Positions 30,619 to 39,375 of a DNA stretch of 64,000 nt are shown one piece after another; the stretch's first letter is position 1, and every line of letters begins with the position of its first letter. The position numbers and the translations under genes were made by a program. Location: assembly GCA_031270015.1 (NCBI GenBank), contig JAISYH010000039.1, forward strand, positions 46,264-110,263, in the 5' to 3' direction. The stretch is from Burkholderiales bacterium (GTDB taxonomy: Bacteria; Pseudomonadota; Gammaproteobacteria; Burkholderiales; Casimicrobiaceae). The notes beneath the pieces are model-generated. The model was not told the DNA's origin. It ran no database searches and saw nothing but the letters and a program-made list of their open reading frames with translations.

Positions 30619-32664
30619 ATGGAAAAATCAGCGGCGAGCGATGATGTCAGATTTGATTCTGCGTTGGCGGGCGGACGAATTCATGAAGAGGGCATAGAGA
30701 AAGTAAATGGCTTTGTAAATGGCTTTGTGATTTCCGCCCCAATCGTCAGTTTTGCCGCGTTGCTCGGCGCGGTGTTCGGCAAGAAGACAGCGCGTCATCA
30801 AAAAACATCTACGCTTCCATGCCGGGAAGCAAAACAGTACGAAGCAAGACACCACAAAGCAAGGCATTACAAAAAGGTTGGGTTATCAGCATTCGCGACG
30901 GCAATGTTGTGTATGGGCGTTGCCGCGCAAGCGGCGACGATCACGGTGAACAGTGCTGTTGACGCGCTCACTGATAGCGACAAATGCACGCTGCGCGGGG
31001 CGGTAAGTTCCGTCAACGCCGGCAGCAATCAAAACAACTGTGTCGCCGTCGTCTCGCCCGATGCTTACGGCAGCAACGACACGATCACATTCGACACGAC
31101 AGTGTTCAGCGCGGCAACCACCATCGACGTGACCGCCAGTGGCGAAATCGCCATCTCTAAAAACCTCACCATCGAGGGATTGCTGGACGGCGACGGCGCT
31201 CCGCTGATTACGCTCGACGGCAATAGCGCCAACCGCATCCTGAGTACCTCCGGCGCTGTTCTTGCTGTTTCGGGGTTAGCTTTTCAGAAGGGCAGTGCGG
31301 TAAGCGGCAACGGCGGCGCGATTTATGCCAACGGCGCCGTCACTGTCAGCGACAGCACATTTGAAGACAATCATGCCCGCACCGGCGGCGCGATTTATGC
31401 CAACGGTGCCGTCACTGTCAGCAACAGCACATTTGAAAACAACCATGCCCACTACAGCAACGGCGGCGCGATTTATGTCGATAGCGTCAGCGCCACCGTC
31501 ATTGTTCGCAACAGCACATTCGAGAACAATCAAGCCGACGGAGACGGCGGCGCGATTGATGCCACTACCGCCCATGTCAGCAACAGCACATTCAACGAAA
31601 ATCAGGCCGGCAGCAACGGCGGCGCGATTTCTGCCAGTACCGCCAATGTCAGCAACAGCGCATTTAAAGGCAATCAGGGGGTCGACCATTACAGCACCGG
31701 CGGCGCGATTATTGCCAGCAACACCACCAATGTCAGCAACAGCACATTCGAGAACAATCAAGCCGGCATCGGCGGCGGCTACTACGGCGGCGGCGCGATT
31801 TTCGCTTACGCCACCGCCAATGTCAGTAACAGCACATTCAACGAAAATCAGGCCGGCAACGACGGCGGCGCGATTTACGCCTATGACATCGCCAATATCA
31901 GCGACAGCGCATTTAAAAGCAATCAGGTAGGCTATGAAGGCGGCGCGATTCTTGCTGTTACCGCCAATGTCAGCAACAGCACATTTGAAGGCAATCGGGC
32001 CGGCTACAGAGGCGGCGCGATTCGCGCCTTGGCGACGCTTGAAGCCAGTCACCTGACGCTGCTCGACAATAGCGCGGCCAGAAAAGGCGCGGCGATCTGC
32101 TATGGAGGTAGCGGCAATGCCCGCATTGACAACAGCCTGATCCTTTCCAGTGTCGCGCTTGTCGGCGCGACGGCATTGTGCTCAGGCGCCATCACGGGCA
32201 GCTACAACATCAAATGGGTACATGGCGCGGATACGACAAGCTGCAATGGCGTGAACAACGTTTCCGGCGGCAGCGGCGCGATTGGCGCTATTGTCGAAAC
32301 GACGCTTGCCGACAACGGCGGACCGACGCCGACGCTGGCATTACCGGCGGGCAGCCCGGCGATTGGCGCGGCGGATCCAGGCGGCGCGACCTCGCGGATG
32401 CTTGACATCGATTTCGCGCAAACGCCGCCGACGGTAACATGGGTAGACGCCACGCTTGATCAGCGCGGCGTCACTCGCGTTACAACAGCGGCGGAACGTT
32501 CACTGGGCGCGATTGAATACAAAGCGCCGCCAACACCGACAACCAATGGCGCGGCAACCGTTCCCGTTTTGCCCGCGCCGCTCGTGCTTTTGTTGGTGCT
32601 GGGATTGGCGGTGGTAGGAATCGGGTTCAGGAAACGGAAAATGACCAAGACGGGGTTTTTCTGA
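30619..32664 (+). CDS. Pmp-repeat beta-helix surface protein with C-terminal sorting-like tail
   Basis: Predicted exported right-handed beta-helix protein of 681 residues. The start is an ATG with an AAAGG site seven bases before it. The long N-terminal part has a hydrophobic stretch (about 31-54), a basic His/Lys-rich stretch, and a second hydrophobic segment (about 87-105) ending AQA before mature ATITVNS. A CSLREA-like element (DKCTLRGAVSSVNAG) is followed by ten GGAI-type repeats alternating with STFENN-like units, as in chlamydial Pmp proteins. Next comes a DNGGPTPTLALPAGSPAIGA anchor-Q-like domain. The tail is VPVLPAP, a hydrophobic helix, then FRKRK, resembling IPTL/PEP-CTERM signals. 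The role is probably adhesion or cell surface; this is unproven. Confidence 0.8.
   Translation: MEKSAASDDVRFDSALAGGRIHEEGIEKVNGFVNGFVISAPIVSFAALLGAVFGKKTARHQKTSTLPCREAKQYEARHHKARHYKKVGLSAFATAMLCMGVAAQAATITVNSAVDALTDSDKCTLRGAVSSVNAGSNQNNCVAVVSPDAYGSNDTITFDTTVFSAATTIDVTASGEIAISKNLTIEGLLDGDGAPLITLDGNSANRILSTSGAVLAVSGLAFQKGSAVSGNGGAIYANGAVTVSDSTFEDNHARTGGAIYANGAVTVSNSTFENNHAHYSNGGAIYVDSVSATVIVRNSTFENNQADGDGGAIDATTAHVSNSTFNENQAGSNGGAISASTANVSNSAFKGNQGVDHYSTGGAIIASNTTNVSNSTFENNQAGIGGGYYGGGAIFAYATANVSNSTFNENQAGNDGGAIYAYDIANISDSAFKSNQVGYEGGAILAVTANVSNSTFEGNRAGYRGGAIRALATLEASHLTLLDNSAARKGAAICYGGSGNARIDNSLILSSVALVGATALCSGAITGSYNIKWVHGADTTSCNGVNNVSGGSGAIGAIVETTLADNGGPTPTLALPAGSPAIGAADPGGATSRMLDIDFAQTPPTVTWVDATLDQRGVTRVTTAAERSLGAIEYKAPPTPTTNGAATVPVLPAPLVLLLVLGLAVVGIGFRKRKMTKTGFF
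31306..32030 (+). repeat. Degenerate tandem repeats coding for GGAI/STFENN units
   Basis: About ten imperfect units of 60-90 bases each encode GGAI followed by a short turn and a (N/S)STF-type strand. Near-identical codons recur (GGCGGCGCGATT), which would allow slippage or recombination to change repeat number. Confidence 0.75.
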
Positions 32665-32693
32665 AAGCGGTCAGGAGCAAATATTTTCTGAAA
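32657..32693 (+). repeat. 37-base imperfect direct repeat, copy 1
   Basis: This copy overlaps the last codons and stop of the Pmp-repeat gene. It matches 32855-32891 at about 31 of 37 bases, sharing TTTTCTGAAAG at its start and ATATTTTC further on. Confidence 0.6.
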
Positions 32694-32723
32694 ACCGTTA
32701 AGGAAACCCTGATTAACTTGGTT

Positions 32724-32795
32724 GTCATTGCGAGCGAAGCGAAGCAATCCAGCAGGCGGCATGGGTTGCCACGGGGCTTCGCCCCTCGCAATGAC
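32724..32795. mobile_element. MITE-like palindromic element
   Basis: A 72-base element is bounded by perfect 11-base inverted repeats, GTCATTGCGAG and CTCGCAATGAC. It contains an inner GGGGCTTCGCCCC hairpin. Elements with these ends are widespread dispersed repeats in many bacterial genomes. It encodes no protein and is too small to move on its own. It lies between the two direct-repeat copies. Confidence 0.75.
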
Positions 32796-32854
32796 GAAAA
32801 GCGGATGATGTCAGTACCTGAACAAAAGCTGCTCTAAAAGTAGCAGGGCGTTGA

Positions 32855-32891
32855 TTTTCTGAAAGTCGCTAGGAGCAGATATTTTCGGAAA
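32855..32891 (+). repeat. 37-base imperfect direct repeat, copy 2
   Basis: Second copy of the repeat at 32657-32693, 198 bases downstream, on the far side of the MITE-like element. The stretch from here to 33100 is rich in short CGAAAAG/GTAATTC-like motifs and holds no gene I can support. Confidence 0.6.
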
Positions 32892-33099
32892 GTGATATCT
32901 CGTGTAATACCTTCAGAAAGTAGCTCGATAAAAAGTAGTTCAAAAAAGCGAAAAGCAACCCGACGAAAAGTAATTCAATAAAAATCGACTCGGCGAAAAG
33001 GCGGAAGATTTCGCCTTTTTGTTTTCTTTGGCGAATCCTGTCTTTGTTGAGCAAGGGATAGGGCGCGACGCAACCCACGCAAAGATCTTGCGCCACTAA

Positions 33100-33306
33100 G
33101 TGGACACAACAAATTCTTACTTCAGTAGCGCGAAGCGGATTCCTCGCGCTTTTGGCGCGGGACGGTTCATTGTCACGGCGCGGACGAAAGACGGGCGAAC
33201 GTTACAAGTAAAAGTCATTGCTCGATTTACTATCAAGAAAGGAAAAATTGCTGTTTGCGACGAGCTGACGCATGTAATGAACGGGACTGAAAAGGATAAA
33301 GATTGA
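33100..33306 (+). pseudogene. Fragment resembling the C-terminus of a SnoaL/NTF2-like protein
   Basis: The 68-codon frame ends VKVIARFTIKKGKIAVCDEL followed by THVMNGTEKDKD. This looks like the last strands of SnoaL-like (NTF2-fold) proteins, which usually have 110-140 residues. The N-terminal half is missing and the first 17 codons look unrelated, so I read it as a remnant in a decayed region. Another possibility is a short unrelated gene. Confidence 0.35.
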
Positions 33307-33380
33307 GGGTCACGTCACGAATGAAGACATCGCCAATTAATTAGATTGAAATCGGGATTTGTGATGATCCTCATATCGAT

Positions 33381-35510
33381 TCATTGCAAAGCCATTTCCT
33401 GTAATGTCACATAATCGGTTTTACCGGTGCCGAGCAATGGAATTGAGTCGATCACACGGATTTCACGCGGAATCGCAAGTTCTGACGCGCCGCTTTCGTG
33501 CGCTACGACGATGAGCATTTCACGAGTAAGCGTCGCGTCGGTGGTGAACAGTACGATGCTTTCGCCGCGCGTCGCATCGGGACGGATGGACGCGCCGTGT
33601 CGGTATTCTCGAGAAGCCTGATTCGCCAACGCTTCGGTAATTTCCAATGAGACCATTTCGCCTGCGAGTTTGGCGAAGCGTTTCAATCTGCCGCGAATAT
33701 AAACAAAGCCTTCATCGTCGATAGAGACGACATCGCCGGTCGAATGCCAGCTCGATTCGCCCGATGCCGAAGGCCATTCGAGTACTCCCGGGTTTTCGTA
33801 GCGTAAATAACCAAGCATCACGTTCGGTCCGCGCACTTCAAGCACACCCGTGTTTTCAGGAACACCTTCGGTGGGCTGAATACGTCCTTGCATCGCTGGA
33901 ACGATTTGCCCGACGCTGCCGTTGCGCGACGCCATAGGTGTATTGACCGAGATAACGGGCGCGCATTCGGTCACGCCATAACCTTCGAAGATGTTGATGC
34001 CGTAACGCTCGATGTATGTCGCGCGTACCGATTCGTCGAGTTTTTCCGCGCCAGCGATGACATAGCGTAGGCGTCCGAAATCATAGGGATGCGCATATTT
34101 GGCGTAATTGGCGAGGAAAGTGGACGAGCCGAACAATACCGTACAATCGCGGTCGTAGATCAGTTCGGGAACGATTCGATAATGCAGTGGATTGGTGTAA
34201 AGAAATATTTTACAGCCTGACATCAGCGGCAAGATCGCGCCGACAGTCAAGCCGAAACTGTGAAACAATGGCAAGACAGCCATGAATTTATCCAAAGGCG
34301 TGAAGTCGAGAACGGCGCGCAGTTGCGCGACGTTGGCAAGGATCGAGTCGTGCGAATGAACGACGCCTTTGGGTCTGCCTTCCGATCCTGAAGTAAATAA
34401 CGCTAGCGCCGGCGATGATGGTTTTTGCTGTGGATCGCGTGCCCAATGCGGGGAAAGCATGCAGCACACTATCCACAATTTATCGCCCATCGTGATTTGT
34501 TCTCGCAAGTCTTCCAGATAATACCAATTGATATGAGCAATTTTTTCTGGAAGATGCGTAAGTTGCGTTTTTTTGAGAAATTCTCGCGAGGTGATGATGC
34601 TGTGGATTTTTGCCGCGTGGCACGAAGATCTGATGCTTTCGTCGCCGGAAGTATAATTCAATAATGCCGGGATCCGATTGGAAATGGATAAGCCGAGAAA
34701 GGTGGCAATCATACTGATTACATTCGGCAACATCACGCCAACGTATTCGTTTTTTTCGGTAAAGCAGCGGGATACACGGGCGATCGCAAACGCTTTTTTA
34801 AGCAACGACGAATAAGTTTCTTCACGCATCTGTACATCTTCCACAAGCTTATAATCGCGCCCGAAATAACGCATCGCGTTCAGATAAGCTTGGTACAGTG
34901 TGGTATAAGGATGTGTTTGTACCAACATTTCGGTAAGTAAAGCGCGCATATGTTTGCCGGCTTCTTCGCGGCGCTCACGTGTTTTGGTCGCCTTGAGGCT
35001 GGGGAAAAAGCGCGGTTCCATGATGTGTAGCGTGATTTTAGGAAAGAGTTGGCGTGGATACGCGCCGCCCAGACGGTTGAACCAACTGCGTAACGCACCC
35101 TCGATACGAATCGGCACAATGGTGGCGCCGGTTTTGGCGGCGATGAACGAAGCGCCTTCATAGACTTTCATCAACGAGCCGGTGGTCGTGACGCGCCCCT
35201 CAGGAAAAATCACGACCGGTTCGCCTGCTTCGACCAATTTGATGATCGATTTCATCGCCATCGGATTGGTGGTATCGACGGCGTAGTGGCGGACGTAACG
35301 CAAAATGCGCGAAAAAAATGGATGTTTCACGACAGTAGAATGGACTATGAATATAGGCTCGATCGGCAACATCAACGCCAGCAAAACACCGTCGATCAGT
35401 GATTCATGATTGGCGACGATCAAGGTGCGCGCATGATTGAACACATCTAATCTGCCGTTGACACGGACGCGAAACCAAAGTTTCAAAGTAATGCGAATAA
35501 TGATTTTCAT
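33381..35510 (-). CDS. aas: Acyl-[ACP] synthetase / 2-acyl-glycerophosphoethanolamine acyltransferase
   Basis: Inner-membrane two-domain enzyme that recycles lysophospholipids. The N-terminal PlsC-type acyltransferase (about 1-190) has NHESLIDGVLL and FPEGRVTTTG. The C-terminal AMP-forming acyl-ACP synthetase (about 220-709) has LFTSGSEGRPKGVVHSH, GYGVTECAPVISVN and HSTGDVVSIDDEGFVYIRGR. At 709 residues it is the size of E. coli Aas (719). The start at 35510 (MKIIIRITLKLWFRV) is preferred to an upstream one six codons earlier. No lplT partner is adjacent. Confidence 0.9.
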   Translation of the reverse strand: MKIIIRITLKLWFRVRVNGRLDVFNHARTLIVANHESLIDGVLLALMLPIEPIFIVHSTVVKHPFFSRILRYVRHYAVDTTNPMAMKSIIKLVEAGEPVVIFPEGRVTTTGSLMKVYEGASFIAAKTGATIVPIRIEGALRSWFNRLGGAYPRQLFPKITLHIMEPRFFPSLKATKTRERREEAGKHMRALLTEMLVQTHPYTTLYQAYLNAMRYFGRDYKLVEDVQMREETYSSLLKKAFAIARVSRCFTEKNEYVGVMLPNVISMIATFLGLSISNRIPALLNYTSGDESIRSSCHAAKIHSIITSREFLKKTQLTHLPEKIAHINWYYLEDLREQITMGDKLWIVCCMLSPHWARDPQQKPSSPALALFTSGSEGRPKGVVHSHDSILANVAQLRAVLDFTPLDKFMAVLPLFHSFGLTVGAILPLMSGCKIFLYTNPLHYRIVPELIYDRDCTVLFGSSTFLANYAKYAHPYDFGRLRYVIAGAEKLDESVRATYIERYGINIFEGYGVTECAPVISVNTPMASRNGSVGQIVPAMQGRIQPTEGVPENTGVLEVRGPNVMLGYLRYENPGVLEWPSASGESSWHSTGDVVSIDDEGFVYIRGRLKRFAKLAGEMVSLEITEALANQASREYRHGASIRPDATRGESIVLFTTDATLTREMLIVVAHESGASELAIPREIRVIDSIPLLGTGKTDYVTLQEMALQ

Positions 35511-35810
35511 GGATAAACTCCGAATCAACAGAATTATGCTGATTTACCGCGGTAGCACAAGCTTTTTTGTCAATGAAGTGACAAAGAAGAATTAGACGGC
35601 AACTCTATGTTTTAAGCATTTCGTAATATCATTGCGCAGGGAAAGCAGATTCATACGCATTTATGATAAAGCCATAGAGTAGACTCGAAAATTTGGCGAG
35701 AAAAGGAAGGGCATTCGCGTCCAATGATAAAGAAACCGCCGAATGGTGATGGAAAAGGCTGTGCGCAATTTATGAAATTTTACAAGGTTGTAACTTCGGT
35801 ATTTCAAATA

Positions 35811-35829
35811 ATATTGATTCTTATTATCT
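35811..35829 (+). promoter_or_regulatory. Fur-box-like site upstream of fbpA
   Basis: AATATTGATTCTTATTATC matches 14 of 19 positions of the Fur consensus GATAATGATAATCATTATC. It lies about 70 bases upstream of the ferric-binding protein gene, where a repressor would block the promoter. Confidence 0.7.
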
Positions 35830-35901
35830 TTTGTGATTACAATCCACTGTCTCGCCTGCATTGGGGGAAATATAAAGATATTATCAACAAGGAGATACAT
35901 G

Positions 35902-36930
35902 ATGTTTAAGAATTTTTTATGCGCAACTATTAGTCTTTTAGCATTTTTTGGCTTTGCTTTTTCCGTCTCGGCGGCTGATGAGGTCGTAAATGTTTATTCG
36001 GCACGGCATTATGAATCGGACAAAGAGCTTTACGCCCTTTTTCAGAAAGAAACCGGCATAAAAGTGAATGTCGTCAGTGCCAACGCGCCCGAACTCATCG
36101 AAAGAATCAAACGTGAAGGCGTTGCTACGGAAGCGGATCTTTTCATCACTGTTGATGGAGGCGTATTGTATTCAGCCAAATCCGCCGATATTTTGCAGCC
36201 GATCGTCTCTTCGCTGGTTCTGCAAAACGTACCGGCAGCTTTGCGTGACAAAGACAACGCTTGGGTCGGTCTGACCACCCGCGCTCGAATCATCGTGTAC
36301 TCCAAAGAGCGGGTCAAACCTGAGCAACTTTCCACCTACGAAGATTTGGCGGCGCCCGAATGGAAGGACAAAGTCGTGGCTCGTCCATCGTCCTCATTGT
36401 ATGATCAATCGTTGCTTGCTTCGCTCATCGAACTGAATGGCTTGGAAAAAGCTTCGGCTTGGGTCAAAGGCGTGGCGGCGAATTTCGCCAGACCGCCCAA
36501 AGGGAACGACCGTTCTCAAGCCAAGGATATCGTGGCGGGAGTTGGCGATGTGGCGCTCATGAATACCTATTACATCGGACAAATGCTCAATTCCAAGGAC
36601 CCTGAAGAAGTCAAAGCGGCGCAAAATATTGGTCTCTTCTTTCCTAACCAGAAAACTACAGGCACACATATCAATGTCAGCGGTGTTGCGTTGACGCGCC
36701 ACGCCAAGAATAAAGATAACGCTATCAAATTCGTCGAATTTTTGACCGGCGCGCCGGCGCAAGAACGTTTGTCGGCGAGTAATTATGAGTTTCCGGTCAA
36801 CCCTATTGCCAAAAAACATCCTTTGCTGGAAAGTTGGGGGGCTTTCAAGGCGCAGACCATCGACTTTTCTACATTGGGCGCAAATAACGCCAAAGCTATT
36901 CAATTATTCGCTGAAGGCGGATGGAAATAG
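35902..36930 (+). CDS. fbpA: Periplasmic ferric-iron-binding protein of an ABC transporter
   Basis: Captures Fe3+ in the periplasm for the FbpBC importer. The signal peptide is MFKNFLCATISLLAFFGFAF through VSAADEV. The mature protein begins VVNVYSARHYESDKELYALF, typical of the FbpA/FutA family. The adjacent iron-ligand tyrosines are in MNTYYIGQML. AAGGAG stands seven bases before this ATG; an ATG three bases earlier is also possible. The reading frame overlaps fbpB by ten bases. A Fur-like site lies upstream. Confidence 0.92.
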   Translation: MFKNFLCATISLLAFFGFAFSVSAADEVVNVYSARHYESDKELYALFQKETGIKVNVVSANAPELIERIKREGVATEADLFITVDGGVLYSAKSADILQPIVSSLVLQNVPAALRDKDNAWVGLTTRARIIVYSKERVKPEQLSTYEDLAAPEWKDKVVARPSSSLYDQSLLASLIELNGLEKASAWVKGVAANFARPPKGNDRSQAKDIVAGVGDVALMNTYYIGQMLNSKDPEEVKAAQNIGLFFPNQKTTGTHINVSGVALTRHAKNKDNAIKFVEFLTGAPAQERLSASNYEFPVNPIAKKHPLLESWGAFKAQTIDFSTLGANNAKAIQLFAEGGWK

Positions 36931-38621
36931 ACGCGCCGTCATCATCTCCTCGCAAAGCGCCGGGGCGTTGCGCGAGGAGCGGATTTCTTTTTCGATTCAA
37001 ATTCTTTGATGGTTGGGCGGCGATACGCGCGTTTTCTTTTTTGTGCGTATTGCTGCCGCTGCTGATGCTTGTCGGCGGGTTATTTTCCGTTTCGAGCGAA
37101 TATTGGGAGTATGTGCGCGATCATTTGTTGCGCGCCTATTTTACGGAAACGCTTCTCGTGATGGCGGGCGCGGGCACGTTTGCTTGTTTTCTCGGCGTAC
37201 CGCTTGCTTGGGTTTTGAGTATGTACGATTTTCACGGCAAACGATTTTTTGAAGTGTTGCTCGTCTTGCCTTTGGCGATTCCTCCATATATCGCCGCCTA
37301 CACGTATGAGGGTTTGCTGGGATACACCGGAATCGTCCAAAGTTTTTTCCGAAATCATTTCGACCTTCATCTGACTCGCCTTACTACCGATATTCCGGCG
37401 CAAGTATGGGCGATATGGGTTTTTGGCGTCACTCTTTTTCCCTATGTGTATATTTTGACACGCGCCTTTTTACGCCATCAGAGCGCCGCAATTTTCGAAA
37501 ACGCTTTGCTTCTCGGCGGTGGAAAAGCGCGTTTATTTCTGCGCGTGGGCTTGCCTTTGCTTTGGCCTTCGGCGGCGGCAGGCGTCATTCTGGTTTGCCT
37601 CGAAGTGTTAAATGATTTTGGCGTGTCCAGCTATTACGGTTTGAATACGTTCACCACCGCCATTTTCACGACTTGGTTTGGCATGGGTGATGTCAATACG
37701 GCGATCAAATTGGCGTTGATTCTATTGGCGCTGGTTTTTGTTGTGTTGCTCGTTCGTAAAGCGGCGCATAATGTCCGTCGCTACCATATTGTCTCCAGTC
37801 GGGAAAAACGGCTGATGACGCGACGAGTCGATGCGATTGCGCAAGCTGGAATCATTCTTTTGTGCGCGTCGGTTTGCCTGGTGGGTTTCATCGCGCCTAT
37901 ACTGCAAATGTTGTACTGGTTACGTTTGAGTTGGGATGGCGCTTTTACCGGTGAGCTTGGTCGCGCTTTGTTGTACACATTGGGCATTGCTGGTGGCGCT
38001 ACGCTGGCGGTGATGATCGCAGCGACGGGCACGGCGAACGCCAACCGCTTGGTCAAGAGTCGATTTGCCACTCTGTTCTCTCAGGGAGCGACTTTGGGCT
38101 ACGCCATTCCTTCGGCGGTATTGGCAATCGGAATCATCAGCTTTTTCGTCAGCGCGGACAAATTTCTATCGGCGGTTTTTCCCTTCTCGCCGGAAAAGTT
38201 TTTCAGTATGAGCGGTATCATGTTGTTCTTTGCTTATAGCGTCCGATTTTTTACCATTGGCTATCAGACGGTGGAGGCGGGATTTGCCAAAATTGGCATG
38301 GTCTATAGCGAAGCATCGCGTACCTTGGGACGGGACGTAACCGCCACCTTTTTTCGAGTTGATTTTCCTCTGGTCAGATATGCGCTGATCAGCGGCGCCG
38401 CTTTGGTGTTTATCGATATTTTGAAAGAACTGCCTCTCGGTCTGTTGTTACGCCCATTCAATACGGAAACGCTGGGCACGATGACTTATCATTTCGCCAA
38501 TAACGAGGCATTGGAAGAAACCGCTTTACCATCTTTATGCATCGTATTGCTCGGCGCGGCGTTTATCCTGATCATGCAAATCTGGGAGAAAAAGGAGACG
38601 GCACATGTTTCTGGAAATTGA
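36921..38621 (+). CDS. fbpB: Ferric-iron ABC transporter permease (fused two-half type)
   Basis: Inner-membrane channel with about 12 membrane segments in 566 residues, made of two homologous permease halves. Each half carries a coupling-helix motif, ENALLLGGGKARLFLRVGLP in the first and SEASRTLGRDVTATFFRVDF in the second, which contact the ATPase. The ATG overlaps the end of fbpA, and the 3' end overlaps fbpC by 17 bases, so the three subunits are translationally coupled. I call the substrate ferric iron from the FbpA partner and the Fur-like site. Confidence 0.92.
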   Translation: MEIDAPSSSPRKAPGRCARSGFLFRFKFFDGWAAIRAFSFLCVLLPLLMLVGGLFSVSSEYWEYVRDHLLRAYFTETLLVMAGAGTFACFLGVPLAWVLSMYDFHGKRFFEVLLVLPLAIPPYIAAYTYEGLLGYTGIVQSFFRNHFDLHLTRLTTDIPAQVWAIWVFGVTLFPYVYILTRAFLRHQSAAIFENALLLGGGKARLFLRVGLPLLWPSAAAGVILVCLEVLNDFGVSSYYGLNTFTTAIFTTWFGMGDVNTAIKLALILLALVFVVLLVRKAAHNVRRYHIVSSREKRLMTRRVDAIAQAGIILLCASVCLVGFIAPILQMLYWLRLSWDGAFTGELGRALLYTLGIAGGATLAVMIAATGTANANRLVKSRFATLFSQGATLGYAIPSAVLAIGIISFFVSADKFLSAVFPFSPEKFFSMSGIMLFFAYSVRFFTIGYQTVEAGFAKIGMVYSEASRTLGRDVTATFFRVDFPLVRYALISGAALVFIDILKELPLGLLLRPFNTETLGTMTYHFANNEALEETALPSLCIVLLGAAFILIMQIWEKKETAHVSGN

Positions 38622-39240
38622 TTCCGTGTCTTTTGCCTATCCGGGCAAAAACGCTCCTTGGATTCTTTCCGAATATAGCTTGAGTATGGAAGCTGGCGAA
38701 AGAGTAGGGATCGCCGGACCAAGCGGGCGGGGTAAAAGTACTTTGCTGCGTATCATCGCCGGTTTGGAATGTCCACTGCAAGGCAGCGTGACTCTCGATG
38801 GGCGGCGAGTGGCGAGCCGTGATATATATGTCGCTCCGGAAGATCGGCAAGTCGGCATGGTCTTTCAGGACTACGGACTTTTCCCGCACATGACGGTAGC
38901 GCAGAACATCGCTTATGGTCTTTTTCGTCTCAGGCGGGCGGAGCGACGGCAGCAAGTGGTCACCATGTTGGAACTTATCAGAATGCGGGATTTGGCGGCG
39001 CGTTATCCTTATGAAATTAGTGGAGGGCAACAACAGCGCGTCGCCATCGCCCGCGCTCTGGCGCCCAATCCCAAATTATTATTGCTCGACGAGCCTTTGA
39101 GCAATCTCGATGCTACTTTGAGAGCGGATATCCGTGCCGAGATGTGTGAAATCATGGAATCAAGCCGTATTACTTGTCTGTTCGTTTCCCACGATCTGGA
39201 CGACCTTGCCGCGCTTTGCGGACGAATCGAAACTCTCTAG
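38605..39240 (+). CDS. fbpC: Ferric-iron ABC transporter ATPase, short form
   Basis: Drives Fe3+ import through FbpB. It has Walker A GPSGRGKST, Q-loop VFQDYGLFPHMTV, signature ISGGQQQRVAIARAL, Walker B LLLLDEPLSNLD and H-loop FVSHDLDDL. It stops about 20 residues after the H-loop at 211 residues. Classical FbpC proteins have about 350, with C-terminal regulatory domains. AAGGAG precedes the ATG. The core is intact, so I expect a working ATPase without the regulatory tail. Confidence 0.9.
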   Translation: MFLEIDSVSFAYPGKNAPWILSEYSLSMEAGERVGIAGPSGRGKSTLLRIIAGLECPLQGSVTLDGRRVASRDIYVAPEDRQVGMVFQDYGLFPHMTVAQNIAYGLFRLRRAERRQQVVTMLELIRMRDLAARYPYEISGGQQQRVAIARALAPNPKLLLLDEPLSNLDATLRADIRAEMCEIMESSRITCLFVSHDLDDLAALCGRIETL

Positions 39241-39262
39241 CGAACTTGCCATGCTATTACAT

Positions 39263-39331
39263 ATAATCGACGATAGATCATGAATTGGTGAGACACCGAT
39301 ATATGAAAAGCCAATACGTATCGTCGATAAT
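39263..39331. repeat. Nested inverted repeats between fbpC and apbE
   Basis: Arms ATAATCGACGATA (39263-39275) and TATCGTCGATAAT (39319-39331) are complementary at 11 of 13 positions. Between them ATTGGTG and CACCGAT (39284-39300) form a 7-bp hairpin with an AGA loop. A T-rich tail (ATTTGTTTT) follows on the plus strand. It may terminate the fbp transcript or act as a leader structure for apbE. Confidence 0.5.
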
Positions 39332-39375
39332 ATTTGTTTTCCGGTAGTGGCTTGAGCATATATAAATTATTTTTT

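Noticed and set aside
31276..32052. Minus-strand repetitive open frame opposite the Pmp-repeat gene
   Set aside because: Its repeats merely mirror the sense-strand repeats; the sense frame has a signal peptide, known repeat motifs and a promoter.
32724..32795. CRISPR-like interpretation of the palindromic repeat
   Set aside because: There is only one copy, with no regular spacers and no cas genes.
32869..33096. Minus-strand 75-codon frame with a hydrophobic middle
   Set aside because: It lies in short-motif repeat sequence and overlaps a direct repeat; such frames often arise from repeats. I could not support a gene.
39263..39331. FMN riboswitch before apbE
   Set aside because: The conserved RFN element helices and junction sequences are not present; it is a simple nested inverted repeat.
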